Shown piece by piece: positions 1 to 10,600 of a stretch of 64,000 nucleotides of DNA. The DNA comes from Victivallis sp. Marseille-Q1083 (GTDB lineage: Bacteria; Verrucomicrobiota; Lentisphaeria; Victivallales; Victivallaceae): NCBI RefSeq assembly GCF_903645315.1, contig NZ_CAHJXL010000002.1, positions 637,480 through 701,479 on the forward strand, read 5' to 3'. The translations under genes and the position numbers were made by a program. The notes under the pieces were generated by a model. The model worked only from the letters and a program-made list of their open reading frames with translations. It did no database searches and was not told the origin of the DNA. Every line of letters begins with the position of its first letter. Position 1 is the first letter of the stretch.

Positions 1-425
1 TCGGTTTGGAATGTGATGTCGAGCGCCTTTTGAAATTCTGTTACGGCGTCCGGAATGATCAGGAGATCCGAATAATGTTGTGGCTTTTCGCGATTTTGGA
101 GGTCCGGCGCCTGCCAGTAGAGCAGATTACCCTGCCGATCCAGCACCATTGTCCGGGTGGGCGTGTAGCGGAAGATCGTTCGCGCGAGATAATTCCGCCG
201 ATTCCGCATCCACAGGATAAACAGCAATACCGTCAGGAACGCGGCCAACTGGGCGCCTCCCACGCAGAAAACTTCCAGGTGATGCTCCGGCAGCGGAAAC
301 CAGTGAGGTGCAGCGTTCGGCATTGCCACCGCAACGGGGAAACCGCCGGAGAGCCACGGAAAGAAGGTGAGGATTTTATTTTGACGGAAACAACCGCCAA
401 ACAGCGGAACCCGGATAATTTGCAT
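1..425 (-). CDS. Membrane-anchored protein, possible signal transducer (3' end cut off by window)
   Basis: An open frame runs from ATG at 425 to the window edge with no stop, giving 141 residues. AAGGAAG lies 5 nt upstream of the ATG, which supports this start. The N-terminus is moderately hydrophobic, and residues about 55-73 form a clear membrane segment (AAFLTVLLFILW) followed by basic residues (MRNRRN). The cytoplasmic part begins with TRTMVLDRQGNLLYWQAPD, which resembles the opening strands of a PAS-type sensor domain. This would suit a sensor kinase or other signalling protein, but the catalytic part lies outside the window, so the function is unproven. It is divergent from the LacI-type gene at 820. 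Confidence 0.6.
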   Translation of the reverse strand, partial: MQIIRVPLFGGCFRQNKILTFFPWLSGGFPVAVAMPNAAPHWFPLPEHHLEVFCVGGAQLAAFLTVLLFILWMRNRRNYLARTIFRYTPTRTMVLDRQGNLLYWQAPDLQNREKPQHYSDLLIIPDAVTEFQKALDITFQT

Positions 426-625
426 GAAAGCTTCCTTGACTGGAGTTGATAAAAAATGAAATACGGTTCCTAGCCGGCATGGAGACAGGCCGGAAAAAGA
501 AAAGACGTGGACGGAGAATGGCTTTTGGGTGAAAAATAAGAAAAAATCAATAAAAAATGCAGGTCCCGGCAGAAAATGGCACATGTGCGGAGAGGTTGCT
601 GTCTGTGGAATTCTGTGAGCGTTAT

Positions 626-639
626 GTTGCTTACGCAAC
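626..639. promoter_or_regulatory. Inverted repeat, possible operator
   Basis: GTTGC-N4-GCAAC is an inverted repeat in the AT-rich 394-bp gap between the divergent genes at 425 and 820. A regulator gene follows, and TTGC/GCAA half-sites are common in LacI-family operators, so autoregulation is possible. The rest of the gap shows no other gene. Confidence 0.3.
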
Positions 640-819
640 GATTTCCCATAAACAGATTCCTTTTTTGTCAACAACAATCCGACCTTTTACTATAATCCTT
701 TCGCTGCTGGAATGGCAAATCGTTTGATCTTTTTTCGTTATTCCAGCCGCCTTGGGTTGATTTTGTTCAATGGACTGCTAATATAGCTCTTTATTCGTTA
801 TATAATTTCGAGGAAATTC

Positions 820-1874
820 GTGAATATCAGAGAATTTGCAGCTTTGTGCAACGTAGCGCCTTCTACGGCTTCCCGTATTTTGAGGCATCCCTTAGCAACC
901 TCTCAGGCAAGACGGGAGGTTTATGACCGGGTCCATGCCAAAGCCCGCGAGGTAGGTTTTCACGTGAACTGCCACGCCAAAGCGTTATTTTCCGCTAAAT
1001 CGAATATGATCGCCTGCGTCGCCGGCGGACAGGCTAATATGCTTTGCGGGCACATCGCCGAAGGAATTACTCCGGTGTTGGTTCGACACGGAAAGTTTTT
1101 TCCCTCTATCCCTGCGGCGGAGATTGGAAACTGGAGGCCAAAGCCTTCGAGTCGATGTTGTACAACAAGGCGGATGCGATCATTCATATTCCCGCCCCGC
1201 AATATGCCGATCCTTACAGTTATGAACATATTTTGGAGGTACTCCGGCAATATCCGAAGTTGCCGCCGATCCTTTCCGTTTACGGCGGAACGAATTATGC
1301 AGGATTCCATCAGATCCGGTTCCGGGAGTGGGAAACCGGCAGGAAAGCCGCACTGCGGCATTTGGAATGCGGATGCCGTAAGTTTGGCTTGATTACCACC
1401 CGCCCGGCCAATATCTTTGCTCTGGAATTGGCGAGGGGGTACCGGGAAACTCTGCTGGAGAACGGCATTGCCCCGCAAAATCTGGTTGAAGTGGGGCTGG
1501 GAAGCCCGATTCTGCCGGATGCCTATGCGCCTTTGCGCGATGTGGAGGGACTCTGGTGCAGTTATTATGTCATCTTCATTCTGACCAGCAAATTCCTGCT
1601 GCAGGTCTGCGATTTGAGCAGAATGCACGTCGGTACCGTTTTTTCCGATGAATCGACGCAGAGCTATCTGAATCTACTGCCCTGTACCGCGACGAGCGAT
1701 TCGCCGCGTTCGTTTTCCGGCTGGTTCGGCAGTTGTGTCGTGCATAAGTTCAATTTGCACGATCTTGGTGTCCGCGCCGCCGAAACCGCGGTCAGGTTGT
1801 CCGATGCTCCCGACACGCCGCCGGGAATCGACTATATCGATTTCAAAACTGAAACGTACCATTACGGGGATTGA
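820..1874 (+). pseudogene. LacI-family transcriptional regulator, frameshifted
   Basis: The protein begins at GTG 820 with a LacI-type helix-turn-helix (residues 2-30, IREFAALCNVAPSTASRIL) and the usual linker, then a periplasmic-binding-protein-like sugar sensor. The frame breaks in a T6 run at 1096-1101. Upstream residues VRHGKFF read in frame 1 and the continuation SLYPCGGDWKLEAKAF in frame 3, up to the stop at 1874. One extra T would restore a protein of about 350 residues, a normal LacI length. Either a real loss-of-function deletion or a homopolymer sequencing error explains it. LacI-type proteins in such genomes usually control neighbouring sugar genes, but no such gene is adjacent on this side. 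Confidence 0.75.
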
Positions 1875-2430
1875 GTGCCGCCGCAGTTCTGATTGTGATT
1901 GTCACTCGCTTCTTCCCCTGTCATTTGATCGTCAGAGTGACGGATTAAATTAGTTTTCATTATTCTGAAAAATAATAAATTCAGACTAACGCATAAAAAA
2001 AGAAACTGGAAATAATATCAAAAACTACGGAAGAAAAGTAAATTCAGGAGACAAATTATAAATTTTCGTCTTGCTTTTTCAGGATGGGGGAGTTATATTC
2101 ACGGTTCAGACAGTATTTGCTGAGGTTGGATACTGTATGTTGATTGCTTAAATTTCAAGGATGGTCTGTGAGGAATCGTTGCATATGCAGCAAGAACAAA
2201 AAAACACCGATTCCTCCCTCAGAAAAACCTCATGGCACATGTACCGAAACTTTCTCTTCTGATATTCACCCAGCCGGATGTCAGGGGATCGACCTTTCAT
2301 TTTTTTACATAAAATCCGGATATTTTCTGCCCGGAAATCTTGAACTTTTCATATTTTTCTCACTGGCGATGAAATTCCTGGTCGGATTTTCTTCGTTTTT
2401 TTATTTTTCCCGTATACATGGTAGAAATAT
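1875..2430. other. AT-rich intergenic region, no gene recognised
   Basis: About 550 bp of AT-rich sequence between the LacI-type gene and the hairpin before the TolC-like gene. Short open frames (for example 2144-2497) have no ribosome binding site or recognisable protein and are discounted. It may carry the promoter and an untranslated leader for the export operon, but no convincing -35/-10 pair was found. Confidence 0.4.
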
Positions 2431-2487
2431 AGAGAACACTTCTTCGGTCCGGCGACTTGGGCCGGTGGAGTGTTCTCTATTTTTTCT
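2431..2487 (+). terminator. Hairpin with U-tract just upstream of the TolC-like gene
   Basis: AGAGAACACT at 2431-2440 pairs perfectly with AGTGTTCTCT at 2469-2478. A nested CCGGC/GCCGG stem sits at 2449-2465. The outer stem is followed at once by ATTTTTTCT, the layout of an intrinsic terminator. It ends only about 40 nt before the ATG of the TolC-like gene and no translated gene ends just before it. It may therefore terminate or attenuate a leader transcript, not a coding unit. Confidence 0.6.
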
Positions 2488-2527
2488 CAAAATATAACAA
2501 CTTTATTTCAGTCACAAGGAGCGTAAG

Positions 2528-4129
2528 ATGAAAATTTGCAGGACGCTGGTCGGTGTGGGGGCTGCCGGGATGGTGCTTCTGGCCGGCTGCAAATCTTTCG
2601 ATGAGTATCAGGATGATCGTATCGCCTACGCGGTCAAACACTTCGAACGGGCCCAGTACAGCAACATCGATTCGGAGAAGGTGTTGACTTTGAACAAGTG
2701 CGTCGCCCTTGCGGTCCAAAATAACCTCGACCTGAAGGTGTTCGGGCTCGAAGAAAATGTGGCGAAAGAAATGCGGACCAGCGAGATGCTCGGGATGCTG
2801 CCGGAGCTCAACGTCTCCAACAACCTCACCGGCCGCACCAACACGCCGGCCTCAAGCAGCCAGCAACTGCACGGCGAAGGCTCCGGCACGTACAGTTATT
2901 CGCAGAGCCAGGCCCGCAACGTCAACTATCTCAATGTGGATCTGGCGCTCAGTGTGCTGGATTTCGGGCTGGCGTTTTTCAACACCCAGCAGGCGAATGA
3001 CCGGATGCTGCTGCGGCAGCAGATTCCCCGCCGCGCCGAACAGAATCTGGTGCTCGATACCGTGCGTGTCTATTTTCAGGTTGCCGCCGCCCAGCGGGCG
3101 ATCGACATAACCACTAGGCTGCTTGAGGATTGCAAAGATCGCTACGAACTGATCGAGCAGATGGGTGAATCGGGGCAGATCTCGCCGTTCCGCGCCTTTG
3201 ACGAGGTACGTCAATTCATCGATATGGAAAAACGGCTTACGAATTACATCCGCAGTTACGACAATTCCTGCGTCGAGCTGCGTTCGTTGCTCGGGCTCTA
3301 TCCGAACACCCGGATCAAGGTCGATGATTCAATTCTCGACCAGGTGCCGGAATTCACTTTACCGGAAATGGAATTGATGGAGCAGATCGCGCTGATGAAG
3401 CGGCCGGAGCTGTATGAAATCGACATGCAGAAGCATATCAACGTTCTTGAATGCCGCAAGACCATTGCGATGATGTTCCCGAATGTGCGGATGTTCGTGG
3501 ATTTCACCAATTCGGACAACAGTTTTCTGTATCATTCCGCCTGGTGGGAACTCGGTATCCGCGCCGCTTATAATCTGTTGAGGCTGCCGCAGCAGATTTC
3601 CCGTTACCAGGCTTACAGTGCGCAGGTCGACGCGGAAGAGGCGAGGAGCTATGCGCAGGCGATAGGAGTGATCGCGCAGGTGCGTATCGCCCACGCGGAT
3701 CTGGTTTCGGTCAAGGAGCGTTACAACATCGACGTGCGGGTCAATGCGGCCTATCGGAAGAATCTGGCGAAGGCCGAGGCCAGCGATGAAATTTCCGGCG
3801 AACTCTCGCAGTTGGAACTTGCGCACATGCGTCTGGCCACCACCGAAACCGAGATCGAAAAATATCTGTCGCTCGGCAACTATTACGTCTCTTATTTCCG
3901 GTTGTTGAATACGCTCGGAATAGAGGATCTGCATGCGGCGACGGTGGAAGGGCTGAAAAATCAGTTGGACGAAGAACGTATCCGCGCCGAAGCCGAGTTG
4001 GAAGAGGCCAGGGCGGAATATGAGTCCGAACAGGCCAATGTGGAAGCCGATTCCGAACAGGCGGAAATAACCGAAGCGGAAGAGCAGCTCGACGTTGCGG
4101 TTTCTCCTCCGACTGAGCCTGCCAGATAA
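2528..4129 (+). CDS. TolC-family outer-membrane efflux lipoprotein
   Basis: 533 residues. A lipoprotein signal peptide ends in LLAGC (Cys21). The body has the long alpha-helical hairpins of outer-membrane factors (about residues 50-470). The C-terminal 60 residues are a Glu-rich coiled coil (ELEEARAEYESEQ) with a Pro-containing end. AAGGAG lies 7 nt before the ATG. The family forms the trimeric outer-membrane/periplasmic exit duct of tripartite exporters. The gene ends 11 nt before the giant exoprotein gene and shares its strand with two HlyD-like adaptors and an M50/HlyD fusion, so it is probably the duct of that export machinery. The acidic tail is unusual for TolC proteins. Confidence 0.85.
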   Translation: MKICRTLVGVGAAGMVLLAGCKSFDEYQDDRIAYAVKHFERAQYSNIDSEKVLTLNKCVALAVQNNLDLKVFGLEENVAKEMRTSEMLGMLPELNVSNNLTGRTNTPASSSQQLHGEGSGTYSYSQSQARNVNYLNVDLALSVLDFGLAFFNTQQANDRMLLRQQIPRRAEQNLVLDTVRVYFQVAAAQRAIDITTRLLEDCKDRYELIEQMGESGQISPFRAFDEVRQFIDMEKRLTNYIRSYDNSCVELRSLLGLYPNTRIKVDDSILDQVPEFTLPEMELMEQIALMKRPELYEIDMQKHINVLECRKTIAMMFPNVRMFVDFTNSDNSFLYHSAWWELGIRAAYNLLRLPQQISRYQAYSAQVDAEEARSYAQAIGVIAQVRIAHADLVSVKERYNIDVRVNAAYRKNLAKAEASDEISGELSQLELAHMRLATTETEIEKYLSLGNYYVSYFRLLNTLGIEDLHAATVEGLKNQLDEERIRAEAELEEARAEYESEQANVEADSEQAEITEAEEQLDVAVSPPTEPAR

Positions 4130-4140
4130 CGAGGTGTTTC

Positions 4141-7100
4141 ATGAAAAGTGAATTTGATCTGTTTCGGTTGGAAGACCGGGTATTGTTCGAAGCGGCGGCG
4201 GCGGTGGAAATCGTCGAAGCGGCGGAAGCAGCGCACGACGATCCGAACGCCAATGTGAACCAGGGTGAAAAACAGGCGCAGGACGACCGGGACGCGTTGA
4301 AGAACGCGCCGCCGGAGAATCCGGCGGATCAGGCGCTTCACCATGACGCCGGCGACGCGCCGGACGATCCGGCGCACAACGCCGATGTGGATGCGCTGGT
4401 CGATAAAATCATCAACGGCGACCTGCCGGTGATCGACGATGCGGCGCTCGATCACGGCGTTGACCACGGCGTCGGCCCGGTTATCGACCATGGTGTCGGC
4501 CCGGCGCTCGACGATCTGCTGCATCCCGCCCCGGTCGATGGCGACCATCTGGTGCTGAACGACCACGGCGAATCCGTCTCGACCGGCAAGGAACTGGTGG
4601 TCATCAACTCTTCGGTCATGGACGCCGATGCGATTCTCGGCGAACTTGCGCCGAACCAGGAGGTGCTGCACCTCGATTCCGGCTCCGACGCGATGGACCA
4701 GATTCTCGACTATCTGAACTCCTCCGATACGCATTACGACGCGATTCACATCGTTTCGCACGGCAATGACGGCTACTTCGTGCTGAATGGCGAGGTGGTT
4801 GACGGCGATCACTTCGATGCCGCCGAATGGGCCGCGGTCGGCGAACACCTGACCGACCACGGCGATATTATGATTTACGGCTGCGACCTGGCGAAGAGTG
4901 ACGCCGGGCAGCACCTCGTCGACATGATCGCCGACGCCACCGGCGCGGACGTGGCGGCGAGCACCGACGCCACCGGACTGGGCGGCGACTGGGACCTCGA
5001 ATTCCATCATGGCGTGATTGAAACCGCCAGCATTAGCGTATCCGGTTACGAATACCAACTGCACAACATTCAGGTGACCAGCGGCCTGAACGACGGCGTC
5101 GGCTCCCTGCGCGACGCGATCGGTCAATCCCATTCCGGCGATGAAATCACCTTTGCCGACTCCGTTGGCAAGGTTACCCTGACTTCGGACATCTCGATCG
5201 ACAAAGACCTGACCATCAGCGGGGACCGATTGAGTTACACCGTATTGGAGGGCAACGGCACCGACGATATTTTACGGATCGACGGTTGCACCACTACGGT
5301 GACGCTGGAGAATTTGGCGTTTCACAACGGCGGCGACGGCGCGATTTGGAATAACGCAACGCTGAACATCACGCATTGCCTCTTCAGCGGCGATTCCGGC
5401 GACACCGGCGGCGCGATTCACAATCAGGTTGTGGTGAACATCAAAGATTCCGTTTTTACCGACAACTCCGCCACCTCTGGCGGCGCCATCGGCAATTCCG
5501 GAATATTGAATATCACAGGGACCACCTTCAGCGGCAATTCCGCCTCGGAATGCGGCGGCGCGATTTACAATACGGCGGGGAACAATGGCGGAACCGTCAG
5601 CAATTTCGGGACTCTCATACTGGTGAATTCCACGGTTTACGGCAACCGGGCGGAGGGTAACGGCGGCGGTATCTATTCCGGCTCCAATAGCGGAAAGGTG
5701 GCCGTGGTGAACTCCACGCTGGCGGGAAATTCGGCCCAGAAAGCGGACAGCGGAGGCGGCATCTATATGGATCCGGGTTATAATAATGCCAATCTCGAAG
5801 TGATCAACAGCATCGTCGTCGGCAATTATACCGGGGACGATCCCACCGCCGCGAACGATATCGGGGGGGAAGCCGCCAAGTTCTCCCGCTCTTTCCTCGT
5901 ATACGGCGTCATTACCATGACGTCCAGCATCTCGGACGGCGAAAGCAATATCGCGTCCGACGTCGATAAAACCTTTCATGCCAAATGGGACAAGGACAAC
6001 ACCTCCGGAAAGTGGGAGCTGGTCGACCGGAATGACGAAATGCCGATCTTCCAGGACGGAATGGTAAAAATTTATGCCGACAGCGTTGGCGCGATCGAGG
6101 GCACGCTGGTCGGCTGGAAGAAAAATTCGGGCCCGGCGGATTTCAACAAACTCTGGGAAGGCAATTTTTACTACCGCTCGAGTTGGAGCATCGACTCCGG
6201 TAGCTGGGTCTCTATGGACGGCGGCGGCAACATCGACTTCATTACGACGGTGGGAGCGGTCAATTTCGGGCTCGGCGACAACGCCGTGGCGCTGATGTTC
6301 GCTGCCGGGCAGAACGGTATCTCCCGGACTGACGTTTCCAGCTACAACATCGGCGCTTACGCCTTGCAGGCCCATAAGCCCGATATCGTGGTGAACACCA
6401 ACCTGGACTCCGCCTCCGATCATACCAATCCGTTCGACGACGTGACCACCCTGCGGGACGCGATTCAATACGCCGGGCGCGCCTCGTGGTTTGTTCTCGA
6501 TAAAGACAACCAGATAACGGAAGTGTTTATGCCGGGCAATGAGGTCAGGTTCGACAAGGCTTTCTTCACGACTGATCCAAACCACAAGAAAACCATCGTT
6601 CTGGACCGCAAAATCCAGATTCTCCGGGAAGACCACATCCGGATCGCCGGAGTGGATCAGGACGGCAACGACCTGGTCGACGCGAACGGTGAGTCGTACA
6701 TCGTCATCGACGGCGGCGGCATAAACCGGATCTTCGAGATCGGCAACGGGAACCGCGCGACGGATGTGGCCATGTACAATCTGATCCTGCAGAACGGCCA
6801 TGCCAATGGCGTCGGCATGACCAAGGGCGGAGCAGTCTTCAACTGGTTCAACAGCAAGGTGGACATCGACCGGGTAATCTCCCGGGACAACGAAGCCCAG
6901 ACTGGCGGCGCGATTTACAATGCCGGAACGCTGAGCGTTACGAATTCCATCTTCAGCGGCAATAGCGGCGACAACGGTGGCGCGATTTACAATGCCGGAA
7001 CGCTGACTGCGGAAAACATCAACTTCAATACCAACCTGGCAGCCCGTGACGGCGGCGCGATTTACAATACGTCGGCAGGTACGTTGACTATCAATAGCGC

Positions 7101-7692
7101 CACCTTTTCCAAAAACACAGTCATGGGAAGCGGCGGCGCGATTTTTAACGACGCCGGCCGGGTGACCGTGGCGAATTCGACATTTTACGATCAGAAGAGC
7201 GCCGGCGACGGCGGCGCGATTTACAACAACAAAGGCCGGCTTACGGTGGTGGGTTCCACCTTTTACCACAATACCGCCGGCATAGGCGTCCGGAGCGAAG
7301 GCGGCGCGATTTTCAGTAACGGCGCCGCCAGCAGGCTGGTGCTGGTCAATTCCATCCTCGTCGGCAACATCGCCGACGTGGCCGCCGCCAACGACCTGTC
7401 GACGCAGAATGCCGAACTCGACCTCTACTATTCCTTTTACGGGCAGCTGTCGGGAAATATCGGCAAGGGCGTCGCTTCCTGGGGGAAGATCAAAGTGAAG
7501 GATGTGTTCGGCGATTCTCCTAGTCCGGCCGAGAAAGAAATCAACGGCGTGAAGCAGATTTATTTCGAGCTGAAAGACGGGGTGGATGCCGTCACGATGG
7601 GTACGAAAGTACAGGTGGACGGCGGCGGTTTTCTGCAGTATTACTACATGGATGGCCCGTTCAAATGGGAAACCCTCGGCGCGATGCGCTGA
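4141..7692 (+). CDS. Giant secreted beta-helix exoprotein, part 1 (N-terminus and DUF4347)
   Basis: The first 1,183 residues of a giant protein that continues in two other frames to 16153. The N-terminus FRLEDRVLFEAAAA (residues 8-21) matches the LEPR-XLL-like motif seen at the start of large exported PVC proteins. An Asp/His-rich linker follows (30-145), then a DUF4347 domain (about 150-305) with HIVSHG (His207) and IYGCD (Cys248). From about 310 come right-handed beta-helix repeats of the GGAIYN.GTLTV..STFSGN type, like chlamydial polymorphic membrane proteins, and two SLRDAI/TLRDAI modules. The frame is lost at about 7681-7686 where GCGATGCGCTGACC lacks one base compared with the repeat copies; without that loss it would run straight into the next segment. 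Likely a surface adhesin or exopolymer-binding protein. Confidence 0.8.
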   Translation: MKSEFDLFRLEDRVLFEAAAAVEIVEAAEAAHDDPNANVNQGEKQAQDDRDALKNAPPENPADQALHHDAGDAPDDPAHNADVDALVDKIINGDLPVIDDAALDHGVDHGVGPVIDHGVGPALDDLLHPAPVDGDHLVLNDHGESVSTGKELVVINSSVMDADAILGELAPNQEVLHLDSGSDAMDQILDYLNSSDTHYDAIHIVSHGNDGYFVLNGEVVDGDHFDAAEWAAVGEHLTDHGDIMIYGCDLAKSDAGQHLVDMIADATGADVAASTDATGLGGDWDLEFHHGVIETASISVSGYEYQLHNIQVTSGLNDGVGSLRDAIGQSHSGDEITFADSVGKVTLTSDISIDKDLTISGDRLSYTVLEGNGTDDILRIDGCTTTVTLENLAFHNGGDGAIWNNATLNITHCLFSGDSGDTGGAIHNQVVVNIKDSVFTDNSATSGGAIGNSGILNITGTTFSGNSASECGGAIYNTAGNNGGTVSNFGTLILVNSTVYGNRAEGNGGGIYSGSNSGKVAVVNSTLAGNSAQKADSGGGIYMDPGYNNANLEVINSIVVGNYTGDDPTAANDIGGEAAKFSRSFLVYGVITMTSSISDGESNIASDVDKTFHAKWDKDNTSGKWELVDRNDEMPIFQDGMVKIYADSVGAIEGTLVGWKKNSGPADFNKLWEGNFYYRSSWSIDSGSWVSMDGGGNIDFITTVGAVNFGLGDNAVALMFAAGQNGISRTDVSSYNIGAYALQAHKPDIVVNTNLDSASDHTNPFDDVTTLRDAIQYAGRASWFVLDKDNQITEVFMPGNEVRFDKAFFTTDPNHKKTIVLDRKIQILREDHIRIAGVDQDGNDLVDANGESYIVIDGGGINRIFEIGNGNRATDVAMYNLILQNGHANGVGMTKGGAVFNWFNSKVDIDRVISRDNEAQTGGAIYNAGTLSVTNSIFSGNSGDNGGAIYNAGTLTAENINFNTNLAARDGGAIYNTSAGTLTINSATFSKNTVMGSGGAIFNDAGRVTVANSTFYDQKSAGDGGAIYNNKGRLTVVGSTFYHNTAGIGVRSEGGAIFSNGAASRLVLVNSILVGNIADVAAANDLSTQNAELDLYYSFYGQLSGNIGKGVASWGKIKVKDVFGDSPSPAEKEINGVKQIYFELKDGVDAVTMGTKVQVDGGGFLQYYYMDGPFKWETLGAMR

Positions 7693-10600
7693 CCACGGCG
7701 CAGCTCCAGCACGACCAGATCGGCAGATCGCGGCAGCTCCATGATTCGTCCGAAGAGTACAGCGTCGGCGCGATTTCCATGATCCGGGAAGACGCGTCGC
7801 TCACCGTCGATACCGTCCTGGATGTGTTGGACCCCTACGACGGCGTAATCAGCCTCCGCGAAGCGCTGGCTTATGCCGCGGCGGGAATCACGGAGACGGA
7901 CGGCACTTTCACGGTCACTTTCGCAAATTCGCTCGGTTCGAACATCGTCATCACGCTCGACCCCGCGCTCAAAGCCCTGACCGTCGATTCGGCGTTGTTT
8001 ACGAAAGATGCCCCGCTGACCATTGACGGTGAAGGGCGGGTCACCCTTGATGGCGGTCATACGGACAGTTCCGGCGGTAGCCAGCTCCTGAATATCGCCG
8101 CCGGCAATTTTGTTTTCCTCAACAATATGACCTTTCGGAACGGTTATGCCGGCGGTGACGGCGGCGCCATCACCAATACCGGGACGCTGAATATTAAAAA
8201 TGTCAACTTCAACCATAACACGGCAGTTGGCAACGGCGGCGCGATTTACAGTGAGGCGAGAAGCAGTCTGACCATAAATACCGCCACTTTCCGCGAGAAC
8301 AGTGGGGGCTCCGGCGGCGCGATTTACAATGCCGGGACGCTGACTGTGGCGAATTCGACATTTTTCGGGAATGAGGCTGTTGTCAATGGTGGGGCGATTT
8401 ACAGCGGCAATGCCTCGCTGCTGGTGGTGGGAACCACCATTTACGATAATACCGCCAACAAGGGCGGAGGGGTTTACAGCCCCGGCATCGTAATAGCGGT
8501 GAATTCCATTTTCGTCGGCAACCGCGACAGCGTTAAGGGCGATTTCTATGTGGGTCAGGCTGACCTTTACTATTCCTTTTATGGCGGGCTGTCAGGGAAA
8601 ACCGGTACGGCCACCGGTTCCCGGGGAAATATCAAAGCGTCGGATGTTTTCGGCGACTCTCCAACTCCGGCCGGGAAAGTAATCAACGGCGTAACGCAGA
8701 ACTATTTCGAGTTGAAGGATGAGGCGGTGATCGGCATGGCGGGTACGAAAGTACAGGTGGACGGCAACGGTTTTCTGCAGTATTACGACATGACGGATCC
8801 GGGCAACCGCCGGTGGTACACCATCGGCGCGGTCGCGCTGACCACGGTGCAGCTTCAGGGCGACCAGATTGGGCGGTACCGTTTGACGGCGGATTCGTTT
8901 TTCAAGTACAGCCCCGGCGCGGTCCAGCAGCAGCTGTCGCTCACCGTCACCACCGATCTGGATGTGGTGAACCCCAATGACGGCCTGATCAGCTTGCGCG
9001 AAGCGCTGGCCCATGCCGCGATGGGATTCACGGCGGCGGACGGCAGTTACACGATCACTTTCGCGGATTCGCTCGGCTCGGAGATCACCATTACGCTCGA
9101 CGGCACGCTCGGAGCATTGAGCATCGATTCGCCGCAGTTTAAGACGGCTCCCTTGACCATTGAGGGCGGCGGGCGGGTCGCTCTCGACGGTGGCGGAGCT
9201 ACCCATATTCTGGAAATCGCCGCCGACAATCGCGTTTCCCTCAACGGCATGACCTTTCAAAACGGTCGTAGCGGCGGCGATGGCGGCGCGATTTATAACG
9301 CCGGTACTCTGAGCGTGACCGGCGCCGCGTTCACCGGGAATATGGCGGACGGCGGTGGCGGCGGGGCGGTTTACAACACCGGGTCGCTGGTGATCGCGAA
9401 CGCCTCCTTTACCGGAAATTTGGCCGGCGTCGGCGGGGCGATTTACAGCAACGGGCTGCTGACGGTGGTGAATTCCACCTTTTACGGAAATGGGGCGAAC
9501 GACGACGGCGGCGCGATCTACTTCAACGGCGACACGAAGTTCGAGCTGACGGTGGCCGGTTCCACCCTGACCGGGAACATCGCTAATGGCGGCGGCGGCG
9601 GAATCTTCGTCCGGAGCGGGGCGATAACCCTGGTCAATGACATCATTGTCGACAATCTTTCCCCGGCTGACGGGAAAGATATCCATAGCAATGGCGACAT
9701 CACCGCCATCGGTTTAGTTTACGGCACCGCGGTCGGTTCCTTCGTGACCGAATGGCACTCTTATTCCAATGTTCAGGCCAGCCAGATTTTCACCACCAAA
9801 ACACCTTCGATCCGGGTGGTCGACGGGATCACCCAGAGCTATTTCGAGGTCAAGAATACGCCGGATGTCAAGGTCACCAGCGCGGGAACGAAATTGCAGG
9901 TGGACGAAAACAGCGGCAATTTGCAGTATTACGATATCGAAAATTCGAGCTGGGTGAACCTCGGCGCGGTCACGCTGACCACGGAGCTGGTGCAGCACGA
10001 CCAGATCGGCCGGGCGCGGATGATGTACGATTCCTCCTCGGAGTATGGCATCGGCGCGATCTCCATGCACCGGGAAACGCCGTCGCTCACGGTCAACACC
10101 GATCTGGACCTCGTGGACCCCTACGACGGCCGGATCAGCCTGCGCGAAGCGCTGGCCTACGCCGCGGCGGGGACCCGGGCGTTCGACGGCAGTTATACGG
10201 TTGACTTCGCGAATTTGTTCAGCGGAACCATCATTATGCTCGATCCCGCGCTCGGAGCATTGACGGTGAAAGCCGGGAGCTTTGCGGCGGATGACCCGCT
10301 GATCATCAACGGCAACGGCGAAGTCACCATCGTTGGCAGCGGGTTGACGCAGCTCTTCGTCATCGGGCGGGACAATGAGGTCCGGATGAACGTCTTTACT
10401 TTGTCGGAGGGGTTCGCCGAGGACGGCGGCGCGATCTACAACGCGGGCAGCCTGACGATGAACCGTGTGACGTTCAACTCCAATTCCGCTGATAACGGTG
10501 GCGCGATTTACAATGCCGGGACGCTGACGATCACCAATTCCACCTTCAGCAATAACGCGGCCGGCATCGCCGGCGGCGCGGTTTACAATGCCGGGACGCT

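Noticed and set aside
2144-2497. 117-codon open frame before the TolC-like gene
   Set aside because: No ribosome site, no conserved sequence, and it overlaps the terminator hairpin.
5272-7269. 665-codon minus-strand open frame inside the giant exoprotein gene
   Set aside because: Its repeated VNRAA-type pattern is simply the reverse reading of the GGAIYN repeats.
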